DNA from: Haliclona indistincta
Lineage: Eukaryota > Porifera > Demospongiae > Haplosclerida > Chalinidae
Reading direction: 5' to 3'
Assembly: GCA_964017065.1 (NCBI GenBank)
Contig: OZ024786.1
Coordinates: 11,714,502 to 11,778,501 of the forward strand
DNA length: 64,000 nt
This document shows positions 35,155 to 46,522 of the stretch, piece by piece (positions within the stretch are counted from its first letter, which is position 1; every line of letters begins with the position of its first letter). The position numbers and the translations under genes are program-made. The notes below the pieces were generated by a model. It saw only the letters and a program-made list of their open reading frames with translations. It was not told the origin of the DNA and made no database searches.

Positions 35155-35266
35155 TTGTAAAAGCATGCTGCAATTTCCTATGTTGTAAGAATACAAGTTT
35201 TTGAAAACAATTATTATTGACAAAAACTAAAACCATAACAAATCTAAAACAATTATGCTAGCAAGT

Positions 35267-36751
35267 CTAGATGATTCCTGCTCCTCTGAACCCATTGATG
35301 ATAATGGAAGGGTTAGCCTTAATGTAGTCAACTGTGTTCATTAGCCAGGTAGCTCCAAGAGGTTTCATCACAGCCATGCTGAGATCCACTAGTTTGTCTT
35401 TTCCACCAATCTGCTTGGAAACTTGAGTAGCATACCAGTTTTGAAACTGACTGCGAAGGTTTTCTTTTACAGCCTTGTTTACGCTAACATCAAGTGGTTG
35501 TAACCTGTCGGTACAATTAGCTGGAACAATGACTAAGCAAATGTTGTGGGTATCGACTATGGACAGAATGTTTGATGTGCACTGGCCTTTAAATCTGTCA
35601 AATATCACAAGTGCTGGGTGATTTTCTGCCAGTGACAATTCTCGTCGTTGCTGTTTGATATACGGCACCAATACACTCTCCAAATGAAGCTCCGTAGTCT
35701 TCTCGTTTGCCCAATGGTTCTCAGTGAATGTGACATTCCAATCATCAGGAAACTTGTTGGGAGGAAGACATCGCGTTGTTTTACCAGCATATATGATTTG
35801 AGGTGGAAGGAAAGTACCTGCTAGCGATGCAGCAAATACCACCGTAATTTGCCTTTTGTCACCTAAACCAGCAACCTCGATCCGCTTGGAGCCTCCTTTT
35901 GCCATTGTCCAATTACTCACAGGCACATAGTTGATACCTGTGTGATCCCAGTTAATCACTAACTCTTTGGGTATTTCTTCCATTTCAATGATTGTCTGGA
36001 TATCGAACAGGAATTGGTCCTTTAGTGCTTTAAAATCAGGTTCAGAAACCGATGCTTTAGTTGTAGCTTTTCGCTTTACAAACCCCATTCGACTCAAGAA
36101 ACTCTTTGACCATTCCTTGGAAAGCCGGATGTGACCACCATTCACTTCAAGCAAATCGCTATTGTGACTTTTGACAATGCCCATTGCAGCAGACATGACG
36201 ATAGCTGAGTTGATTATAGATTTGCCTTCTCACAAACCTTTTACATATTCTTGCAGTTGATTGTCTAGCTCTCTTCCTAGCAAACAGGGGTGACCTCTCG
36301 TCTTTCCAGGAAGTTCATTGACCTCCATGGACTTGCCTAACTTGAATCTTTGAGCAACTTCTTTCTTGTATTTAGCAACCCACTCCCTTACTGTGCTTTC
36401 TTTCAATTGGCGATCGACAAATTCCTTGCTAAAATGCTTTATAGCATTGGTGACTCCATACTCTGCTGCTCTTTTAGCTATTCTGGCCTTTTCTTTCTCT
36501 GTGAAGCTGTGGTAGCGGCCTCGTTTTCGGCTTGTAGTGCCGTGTGCGGCCAATGAGCCATCTTGCTGAGCAAGCAGTCTTTCGACTTCTTTGTTGGCTG
36601 ATGCTATAGCTGAAGCAGGCATAAGATCAGACAATGGACCGTCGGGATTTGGGAGAACAGAACTCTTCTTCTCGCTCTTCTTGAAATACTTCAACAGCGC
36701 CATTATCGAATCTACTTGAATGCGCTGCGCGCGCTCAGTAAATGACCACAC
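35267..36751 (-). pseudogene. Pogo/Tigger-like DDE transposase with one in-frame stop
   Basis: Two same-frame pieces, 36751-36230 and 36196-35267, are separated by a single TGA at 36232-36230; the codons between are open. The N-terminal part has a basic, helix-turn-helix-like region (SRKRGRYHSFTEKEKARIAK, STVREWVAKYKKE). The C-terminal part is a DDE_1-type catalytic core with the three acidic positions in NWDHTGI, VIFDRFKGQ and DRLQPLDV. The start could be Met at 36751 or at 36703 (MALLKYFKK). Transposase would cut and join DNA at the TIRs; this copy would be truncated at about 173 aa unless the stop is read through. Confidence 0.88.
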
Positions 36752-36814
36752 CCATCACCCGCCCATTAATTTCGCGATTTTAATTTTCGGGATTTGGCCA
36801 TAAATTTGCGAAAT

Positions 36815-36854
36815 TCGCGAAAATTGTACGCCACGGAAAAATACCGCCCTACGG
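36815..36854 (-). repeat. Right TIR of the pogo-type transposon
   Basis: Perfect inverted partner of 33983-34022, followed by TA at 36855-36856. Confidence 0.95.
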
Positions 36855-37157
36855 TATCATAGATCCATGGGTTAGCTATAGTGACTGGTCACATGCGTAT
36901 TATTGGTATTATGCAATCACAAGATGATGTCGAATACTTGGCTGACAATGTATCGTGATCGTGAAATCGTTGATTTTATATTTTCATTACGCTAAAAAGG
37001 CACTCACCATGATAATTTTACGAGTATTTGTAGGAGTTTTGTCATGGGCACTGCTCGCATTAAGGCGCTAGGCTGTTTGAATAAAAGGAAGATGACAAAC
37101 TCGATTCCAAGGTTCATATCACTTTAGCATTGTGTTCGAGCAATCTCTGTGCTACTT

Positions 37158-37839
37158 CTGATTGGTCAGTTGGAGGAAAATAAATTATGTATTCTTCCGC
37201 GGGAACTCGTATTTTCTGCTGGAACTCATATTTTCCTATGGAAATTGATGGTACTCTAAAGTCTATGGTGGCATGAGTTTCTTTTGTATACATTCAGTCT
37301 ACTGTCTTATGCTCAGATGAATAGCACAGGTACTAGCTTTGGTAGTTACTGGGTGTTGCGTTCGCTTCTTGGCATGGGCAGCACAGCATCTATAGCCTGC
37401 CTGGGTACTTGACTTGTTGTGTGTAAAAAACGTAACTCACCACGTTTTGCTATGTTGTGTTGACAGCTTAAAGCTTGCCTAATAAATGCATACAGCACGT
37501 ACAAAAGACTGTTGGAATCTAGTAACTATCATTCTAACCGTTCGTCGGAGCCCAAGGTCAGCTATTGTCACATGTAACACAAAGCGGCATTTGTGGATGT
37601 GGCAGCAGGTCACAGCACGTGTTTTCGAGCATGAAGGAACACTCGTACTGCTGGAACTTATCGCTTTGGGACGGTCATCAGCCATTGTTTTCAAATAATA
37701 TCTCCGTCTGTTTATTATTGGCATGTAGCTGTAGTATGAATACCTTAGACGATGAATAATCGACAACTACGGGATTTAGAACGCCTTGGTGTTTCCGCGG
37801 CACTCTAAATCCCGTAGTTGCCTTCATGTGTCGTCTAAC
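37158..37839. repeat. Dispersed repeat D2 ending in a hairpin
   Basis: Second copy of the D repeat (ctgattggtcag, cttccgcgggaactcg, gtactagctttggtagttac). It ends in the hairpin 37745-37839, whose arms cgacaactacgggatttag and taaatcccgtagttg pair. Confidence 0.7.
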
Positions 37840-38211
37840 CTATATATAGTAGCCGCCATAATGTGGAGACACTGTGTGTCCCTGACTAAATGTGATGGGC
37901 ATGGTTTAGTAATTGAAAAGCTCTCTTACTTGATGATGCACACATTAGCGCAGAGCGATATTATTTATAGCAATATTATTTTATTTTCATCGCGATAATT
38001 TTTATTGATATTAACATTGGCGATAAGTTGCTAATAGTCATGTTTTGTACATGGCTAACACGCATTGATGATACGATAGTTCATCACCCAGCTCTAGCGC
38101 CCATGTCGAAAGGTTTGTTCTATCTGAATTGTTTGTTTGTCAAAGATGACTAGCTAAATTTGCTGGTTAATGTTGGAGAAGAATCCTTATGGCCTATCTA
38201 AGATCACATTT

Positions 38212-38469
38212 GTGAGCGGATTTGAGAAAAGGGGTCACTTCGTGCATGTAATTTTTGAACTAACGCATGTTTTCAACTTGCTGGCATTCACCCAAATTTG
38301 GTCCTATGGCTCTAAAATTTGACATACAACAAGCAGAATGATCAAATATTATATACAAAAAAATTTCATTGAGTTTCAATAATATTTGACCGACTTACAG
38401 CCATTTGAAAACAGGCGTGCGTTCAAAAATTGCATGCGCGAAGTGACCCCTTTTCTCAAATCCGCTCAC
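38212..38469. repeat. Fold-back element with long TIRs
   Basis: gtgagcggatttgagaaaag at the left is inverted at the right (cttttctcaaatccgctcac). Pairing continues through gggtcacttcg. It is 258 bp and flanked by a possible attt duplication. Confidence 0.75.
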
Positions 38470-38695
38470 ATTTAGTCAACATTGTGTTTTGTGGGAGACA
38501 TTAAAATTCAGGTAATTTGTGTTGATTACGCTGGTATTGTATAATGTTCAATATCTTGCTTGTGAAAATACAGAGATTAGAGTCTGGGCAGTGGCTTTCA
38601 TGTCATCAATGAAGTACAAATAGTATTACATTGTCGATTTATAATTATTTGTGTACCAATAGTCTTTCTTTCTCTCTTCTCTTCCGTCTCTCCAG

Positions 38696-38857
38696 TTGTA
38701 ATTTCATTCAGAAATTCATACTTTGGCCTGGGCAATGTTCCTATTGCTATTAACAACCTTCGCTGCAATGGCTCTGAATCATCACTACTCAGTTGTCCTC
38801 ATGATACAAATGCACGGTACTGCAGCAGTGATGCTGATGTAGCTTGCCTCAATGATA
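38696..38857 (+). CDS. SRCR exon B13 (type e, unit 2)
   Basis: The exon codes for SYFGLGNVPIAINNL, RCNGSE and YCSSDADVAC. It is 6 nt shorter than B5 and B21, lacking the His and Glu before DAG, and DAGV is DADV. C7 is still present. Acceptor ctccag, donor GTAAGT. Confidence 0.9.
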
Positions 38858-38915
38858 GTAAGTGCATGTATGCAATAAATTAGATCGCACGATATAATGT
38901 GCACTGTTCACAATA

Positions 38916-39525
38916 TTTTTAATGAAATTAGTAGGATGTAGAGATGATAGATTAATTAGCACTGGAGGAATCTGACACTGGCTGGTAAACTAACAAGGAG
39001 GTAAAAAATGATAACTGGCTAATAGACCATGCATTCGTAATAATTACAGTATAAACTTGAAGTTTCGTTGTCGTTCTACAATCGCTACAGTTTAACAATC
39101 GAGCATAATGTGCTTTACTAAAAGGAAATACAGGCCAGAGGAGTTGAGGACAGAATGTAAGTTGCCAAAAGCAGTTCTTGTAATACTGTATGGCAGTGTG
39201 ATCATGGCACGTAATTCGCGAGAGTATAGCAGGATATGATCGTTTTGTCGATTGTAGAACGGCAATGAAACGTCAAGTTTATATTATTGTCCACTACTGT
39301 AATAGTGGCTGCTATGCTGGATATAAGCCAGCATGCTGGCTTGTAAACTGTTGACTGAGAGTCCACAATATGTCATAATATAATTTTTATACAGCCACTG
39401 ATGTAGGGATGCTGCTCTATTAGTCAGTTAACATTCTGTGTCATCTCCTGACATTGTGGGCCATGGTCAGATTTCTCCATTGCTAATCTATCATGTCTAC
39501 ATTCTTTGATTTTATGTCTTTCTTG
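38916..39525. repeat. Decayed HF-A-like fold-back with a nested MITE
   Basis: Both arms of a diverged HF-A-type fold-back are recognisable (gtaggatgtag, aatagaccatgcat / cactgatgtagggat, tctattagtcagtta). The MITE at 39047-39299 sits inside. Confidence 0.5.
39047..39299. repeat. Pogo/Tigger-type MITE, copy 2
   Basis: It starts CAGTATAAACTTG after TA and ends ...ccactactg before TA, with TIRs sharing aacttgacgtttcattg. It shares its whole interior with 30422-30686 (ggccagaggagtt, gtaagttgcca). Confidence 0.7.
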
Positions 39526-39600
39526 TTTGTGTCTTTTTATTTTTAAGTGAAATAATTTAAAAATAGTTTAAAATGCAAATGTTAAATGCATGATGTATAG

Positions 39601-40509
<909 letters not shown>

Positions 40510-40788
40510 GTTCATAACTGAGTGTATAGATCGCTCAATAGCGCAATGTAAACAGCATAGTCCACGAACTATGGCATTAGTTGGGCAATGAATCTCATTT
40601 GAGTGCCATCATGTAAGTAGGTCTTTACAGCTGATTACTGATAACAGCGGCTGCTGAATAGCAATCAACTATCAATGCGTACTTACATATGGACCTCAAA
40701 TCAGATTCATCACACAACTGATGATGTAGTTTGTGGACTATGCTATTTACATTGCGCTATTGAGCGTTAGATACTCTCAGTTCTGAAC
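40510..40788. repeat. Fold-back element
   Basis: cgctcaatagcgcaatgtaa with aacagcatagtccacgaact is inverted on the right (agtttgtggactatgctatt, tacattgcgctattgagcg). The pairing extends outward to gttca / tgaac. Confidence 0.75.
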
Positions 40789-40986
40789 TATTGACAACAT
40801 TTAATCTGGCAGTGCATATAATTGTCTTTCCACTTGAGTATTGTTTTTCACATTTTTCAAACATACTTTATAGTGAATATACTTTATCATCATCTGTTGA
40901 ATAAGTAAGCTAGGATAGCAACACATAACTAACACAAGCGAGTTTTAAGTTGCTTCTGAACTGTTCGGTAGCATTCATGATTAATT

Positions 40987-42216
40987 ATGCCACGCGGTAG
41001 TCGTGGCATATTTAGGGTTGAGCGGAAAACAAGATGGCGGCTACACTTAGGCTAAACGCAATAATTCACGTATATCTTGGCTGTTCAATACAACAGGGGT
41101 ATTTTGACTACCTAGGGGCTATCCTAAGAGATAAGCGCTTACAATGAGTCTACTAATAATGACTATACGGCCAGTTGGTATGGGGATGAAAAGATGGCGT
41201 CTCAGTCGCCAGTGGAGGCACCGTAAGTACGCGGGCACTGACATATCTTCGCCGTACGGGCGTTTCAAGCTAATCTAACGTTCTGAAGCTCCTTGCACGA
41301 TTTATACGATTATAAAGAGACCTTCAGAAGCAAAAGAAACCAGGTCTAAGGTGATAAACCAGAGTTCACGTGGTCACCCGTTTGTTCATCTTCTTTCTTC
41401 TTCTTCTTCTTCTCCAGCCAGCCTAGCGCCGTGGCGAGTGAGCTATTCAAGACAAAATCTACACAGAAACTACACTAGTCGTTCGGAGCAGTGCACCTGA
41501 TGTCTATTTAAGCCTAAAACACTAGCAGAAGCGAGAACTTCCAGGAAAACAGCGATTTTTGGTCCATAACAGACTCCATTCCATCATTCTGTTTGAACTC
41601 CGTTACTAGGTTACGCCTACTCGCGCACGCCCGTGTATGTAATTATTCTAATACAAGCGCACCTTAGTACAAATTGCTTGGAACGCGAGTGCTGCTGCCA
41701 CTCAGGCTGATTCAGCAGTGTTCACAGCAGACAACAAGCAAATCATCACTGTTACACCGGATTTTTTTGTTCAGGCTCGTAAGAAAGCTAGCTTAAGCTT
41801 AGCTAATGTTGCATGGTACGTGTTGCATGCATGCAGTGCAGAGTCGCGGGCCAGTGCAGTCAGCTGAAATACCTACTAGGCTCTTTACACTGTATTAGCA
41901 TAAGTGCCAACTAAGTCATTAATAAAAAAAGAAAAGAAACAAGTAATAAAAACATTTTAATCAAAATGCAAGAGATTTAGGGTTGGTACATTTATCGAAA
42001 AAGTATGGAAACAAGATTTTGAAATGAAACAATAGCAATATAATGCTACCTCCCTAAATTAACTGCTTTCGATAGTTGTGGTTAATTTAATAGGGAGGTA
42101 GCATTATATTGCTATTGTTTCAATTCAAAATCTTGTTTCCATACTTTTTCGATAAATGTACCAACCCTAAATCTCTTGCATTTTGATTAAAAATATAATG
42201 TTTTTATTACTTGTTT
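40987..42216 (+). mobile_element. HF-B1 hairpin/fold-back element
   Basis: The terminal hairpin at 40987-41009 (atgccacg..cgtggcat, loop with ggtag) is followed by tttagggttg and aagatggcggctac. A ttcttc pyrimidine run lies near 41390-41412. The fold-back is at about 41935-42216, with arms containing gagatttagggttgg and gggaggtagcattatattgc. The same plan as HF-A with mostly different sequence. The fold-back arms pair almost perfectly. Confidence 0.8.
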
Positions 42217-42279
42217 TTGATAATGTTGTTTTCCCTTTACTTCCTCTTGCTCTCTCTCTCTCTCTCTCTCTCTCTTATT

Positions 42280-43500
42280 ATGCCACGCGGTAGCAGTGGC
42301 ATATTTAGGGTTGGGTGGAAAACAAGATGGCGGCTACACTTAGACTATACGCAATGATTCACGTATATCTTGGCTGTTGACGACATCAGGGGTATTTTAA
42401 CTACCTAGGGGCTATCCTAAGGGGTAAGCGCTTACAATGAGTCTAATAATAAAGACTATAAGAGCAGTTGCTTTGGGCATGACAAGATAACGTCTCGTCT
42501 GGAGGCACTAAGTACGGCACTGCCATATCTTCGCCATACGGGCGTTTCAAGCTAATCTAACGTTCTGAAGCTCCTTGCACGATTTGTGCGATTGTAAAGA
42601 GACCTTCAGAAGCAAAAGAAACCAGGTCTAAGGTGGTTAACCAGAATTCACGTGGTCACCCGTTTGTTCATCTTCTTTCTTCTTCTTCTTCTTTTTCAGT
42701 CAGTCTAGCCCCGTGGCTAGTGAGCTATTCAAGACAAAACCTACACAGAAACTACACTAGTCGTTGGGAGCAGTGCACCTGATATCTATTTAAGCCTAAA
42801 ACACTAGCAGAAGCGAGTATTTTCAGGAAAAACGACGATTTTTGGTCCATAACAGACTCCATTCCATCATTCTGTTTGAACTCCGTTACTAGGTTACGCC
42901 TACTCGCGCACGCCCGTGTATGTAATTATTCTAATACAAGCGCACCTTAGTACAAATTGCTTGGAACGCGAGTGCTGCTGCTGTTCACAGCAGACAACGA
43001 GCAAATCTTCACTGTTACACTGGATTTGTCTGTTCAGGCTTGTAAAAATACTAGCTTAAGCTTAGCTAATGTTGCATGTACGTGTTGCATGTAGTGCGGA
43101 GTCGATCGAGTACTGAGTCAATCAGCATAAGCTATATATAAGCTGAAATAGTTCTCTTTTCGCTTTTATATACACTGTAAAAGCATAAGTGCCAACTAAG
43201 TCATTAATAAAAAAAGAAAAGAAACAAGTAATAAAAACATTTTAACCAAAATGCAAGAGATTTAGGGTTGGTACATTTATCGAAAAAGTATGGAAACAAG
43301 ATTTTGAAATGAAACAATAGCAATATAATGCTACCTCCCTAAATTAACTGCTTTCGATAGTTGTGGTTAATTTAATAGGGAGGTAGCATTATATTGCTAT
43401 TGTTTCAATTCAAAATCTTGTTTCCATACTTTTTCGATAAATGTACCAACCCTAAATCATTTTGATCAGCATTTTGATTAAAAATATAATGTTTTTATTA
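42280..43500 (+). mobile_element. HF-B2 hairpin/fold-back element
   Basis: Direct-repeat copy of HF-B1 with hairpin 42280-42302. The 60-70 bp that follow each copy (gataatgttgtttt to ctcttgctctct) are also duplicated. The pair therefore looks like a tandem duplication of element plus flank, with later small indels. Confidence 0.8.
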
Positions 43501-43539
43501 CTTGTTTTTGATAATGTTGTTTTTCCTTTACTTCCTCTT

Positions 43540-43540
<1 letters not shown>

Positions 43541-43580
<40 letters not shown>
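43541..43580. repeat. (CT)n at a splice acceptor
   Basis: A CT run forms the pyrimidine tract before exon B14. A second run at 42250-42274 is its duplicate. Confidence 0.9.
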
Positions 43581-43584
<4 letters not shown>

Positions 43585-43594
43585 CTCTTCCCAG

Positions 43595-43759
43595 TTGCAA
43601 CTGCTCATAGTCGGGCATTGTTTGGTAGAGGACGTGGGCCAATATTCCTTAATTACTTGAGGTGTACTGGTCAAGAGCCCAATATCAGCAGTTGCAGTGC
43701 AAGTTCATACACATACTGTTCTCACTCTGAAGATGCTGGAGTTTCTTGCAGTTCAATAC
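43595..43759 (+). CDS. SRCR exon B14 (type f, unit 2)
   Basis: The exon codes for ALFGRGRGPIFLNYL, RCTGQEPN and YCSHSEDAGVSC. C7 is present. Acceptor cccag, donor GTAAGT. The following intron (339 bp) holds only caccaattgc-type short repeats. Confidence 0.93.
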
Positions 43760-44098
43760 GTAAGTTTCACAGTAGTATCCATTATGCACAATTACATTAA
43801 TTTTATGCAGTTAAATAACTGCATATACCAATTGCACCAATTGCATATACCATATACTATATACCAATTGCAACAAAATTGCTAATAAAACATGATTAAG
43901 CATATTAAACGCCTTGTGTCCCACCAAATGCGAATAAATTTTCAAAATGTAATGAATGGTGTAAGTTTGAGTGTAATAGCACATAACCTACACCATAATA
44001 ATGGTGAAAAATTGGTCAAACATTAAAGTTAAATTAAAGCGTTAAATATCTCATGAGATTCTTAATTAAAATACTTCTAACTGCTTCTTTTTTTATAG

Positions 44099-44263
44099 CT
44101 GTATGCAGTCCTGAGTGGTCTATTCGTCTGGTTGGTGGTAGCACATCTGCTGAGGGTCGTGTTGAGGTGTGTCTTCATGGAACATGGGGCACTGTGTCTG
44201 ATGACTTGTGGGGAAGATCAGATGCTCTAGTGGTGTGTAGACAGCTTGGTTTCAGTAACAAGG
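44099..44263 (+). CDS. SRCR exon A15 (type g, unit 2)
   Basis: The exon codes for [31 protein letters not shown] and VVCRQLGF. A 50-bp intron follows, as in unit 1 (49 bp). C2 is absent. Confidence 0.93.
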
Positions 44264-44313
44264 GTGAGTAAGTTAATAAGAAGTTTACAATATCAAAATA
44301 TATTCTTTTACAG

Positions 44314-44640
44314 TTGCTCAAGCATTTTCTAATGCACGTTTTGGGCAAGGTACTGGACCAATTCATTTGGACGAAGTTTTGTGCACTGGTAGAGAAACTC
44401 ATCTACAAAATTGTACTCACTCACAAGATGCTAGTGAAGATTACCATTATGAGGATGCTAGTGTAAGGTGCTACCAGCCAGGAGAGTGTGTGACAGGAGA
44501 ATTGCGGCTAGCCGGTGGTAATAATGCTTCAGGAAGAGTGGAGGTGTGTGTGGGCGGAATCTTGGGCACAGTGGCTGGTGACTTCTGGGATGATAGAGAT
44601 GCTAAAGTAGTCTGTGGACAACTGGGCTTCAACAGAGATT
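44314..44640 (+). CDS. SRCR fused exon B15+A16 (end of g, start of h, unit 2)
   Basis: 327 nt. The exon codes for [20 protein letters not shown] and EDASVRC, then [31 protein letters not shown] and VVCGQLGF. The conserved Trp of the WGT motif is Leu here, the only such loss in the window. There is no intron between the halves. Confidence 0.92.
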
Positions 44641-44724
44641 GTAAGTTTTTTTTAACACTCAGTAACATAACACAGATTCACATACAAGCACATTATAGTA
44701 ACACGCATTTTAAGAACATTATTA

Positions 44725-45907
44725 GGGAGGCACGGTAGTGCCTCCCTTTGTAGGATTGAACGAGAAAACAAGATGGCGGCTACATACAATGTATTAGCGT
44801 TCAACGCTGATAATTATTTCGCCTGGTAATGAATTTTATACGTCCAACGACACTTAAATCTGCTCTCTGGCGTTGCCCCATCGTACAGTAGCAAGGAGAT
44901 TGCTCGAAATTGCTACTAAAGTGACGAACCTGGAAACGGTGAAAATCGAGTTTCGTCATCTTCGTTTTCTTCTTCTTTCTTCTTTCTTCAACTCGCCTAG
45001 CGCCTTTACGTGAGCAGTGCCGAGACCAAAACACCCACGAACAGTTGTGAAATTCTCCTGGCATGTGCCTTTTGAACTTAGTTTTTAGCGAAACGGCGAC
45101 ATAAATTCCGCGATTTCTCGGTCGTGATCCATTGTCAGCTAAGTTTTAGACGCCATTATTGTGATTGTGCAATACGCACGTGACCATAGAAGTGGTTAGC
45201 GCACGTGACCAAGCACTAGCTCGAGTATCTCCGCGCCGTATGGATCACGGAGAACACATATCTGTCTGGAGTCTTCGAAGAACGGCAAGCAATAGGATCA
45301 CCATTCTGCGCTTGCAAGATAATTATAACCGCCGTACAGGTCTACAAACTAGTGTGGGCGTGGCTCGTATGCATGCATGTATGCTTAGGCGAGCTGATAT
45401 AATAGCATACATGTAACAATTATTTTTTGCTACAAGTTTAAATTGTTAATAATAAAGAAAAAGCCATCAACAACAGGACCAAACCAATGGTGGAAACAAA
45501 GACGGCTCAGCACGTGCAATGAACTGCACTGCACTAAAAAGGGACACAAACAAGAAATTAAAAGATTTCTAACGAAATCAAAAGGATGTAGGGTTGTGAA
45601 ATCTACCACTGGTCCACAATGTAAACTAACAAGGAACAAGCACGGAATGGTAGCACGATTGACTTGCTAACAGACCATAGATCCCTACATCAGTGGCTGT
45701 ACACAAGCTGAATGCACGTCAGGTGTCAGTAGTCAACAGCAACTAGGTTAACCACTGCAGCCACTGATGTAGGGATCTATGGTCTGTTAGCAAGTCAATC
45801 GTGCTACCATTCCATGCTTGTTCCTTGTTAGTTTACATTGTGGACCAGTGATAGATTTCACAAACCTACATCCTTTTGATTTCATTAGAAATCTTTTTAA
45901 TTTCTTG
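44725..45907 (+). mobile_element. HF-A4 hairpin/fold-back element
   Basis: Hairpin 44725-44747, tgtaggattg box, aagatggcggctac near 44770, ttcttc run near 44968-44990, fold-back about 45550-45907 with a short loop. The preceding bases are TTA, giving TAA|T on the other strand. Confidence 0.82.
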
Positions 45908-46183
45908 TAACACTACTATGCCTATACCAGCAATTCATGACCTACGAATATTAGATGTTTTGCATCACTATTTTCGCCTTAATTTATTTTGTATCAGTAG
46001 ACTTTTACCAAAGTATCGAAATGAGTGAGACAGTTGATTAATGGTTGTCCGAAATACTGTTATAATAAGATGCCTGCAGGCATTTCAAGAGTTTAGATGT
46101 CACTGTTATTTACATGTACATGTATGTTGCCCAAATATTATTATTTTCTGTATTATGACTTTCACCTGTTAATCTCTCTATAG

Positions 46184-46354
46184 TGTCTATTGCACACTCA
46201 TCAGCAATCTTTGGTCCAGGAACTGTTCCTATTTTAATGGACAATGTTCAATGTGTTGGTACTGAGCCAAAACTAATAAACTGTACATTTGATCCTGATG
46301 CATCTGAAGATTCCCATTACAAAGATGCTGGAGTGACATGCTTTAATGAATCTG
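46184..46354 (+). CDS. SRCR exon B16 (type h, unit 2)
   Basis: The exon codes for SAIFGPGTVPILMDNV, CVGTEPK and HYKDAGVTCFNESG. FGQG is FGPG. C7 is absent. It closes unit 2. Acceptor tatag, donor GTTAGC. Confidence 0.92.
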
Positions 46355-46522
46355 GTTAGCTCTATTCTTCTCTATCACTATCGCCTACCATGGAAGTGAC
46401 AAAACAGTAAATTTAATGCTTATTATTTATTTTGATGCCAATCTGTGTCATATACTGATTTTTTGTTATCACATATCCCATAATTTATACCATATGTGAT
46501 AGCTGATTGACTTTTATTATTA

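Larger units (their letters stand above)
33983..36854. mobile_element. Pogo/Tigger-type DNA transposon carrying a HIRAN-Ulp1 gene
   Basis: Perfect 40-bp terminal inverted repeats (33983-34022 and 36815-36854) start ccgtagggcggtatttttcc and are flanked by TA on both sides, as expected for Tc1/mariner-superfamily insertion. Inside are two convergent genes, HIRAN-Ulp1 on + and a DDE transposase on minus, 112 bp apart. Their 5' ends lie near the TIRs. Confidence 0.92.

Noticed and set aside
40987..43500. Telomere-like TTAGGG in the HF-B box
   Set aside because: It occurs singly inside a longer conserved box (TTTAGGGTTG) and never in tandem.
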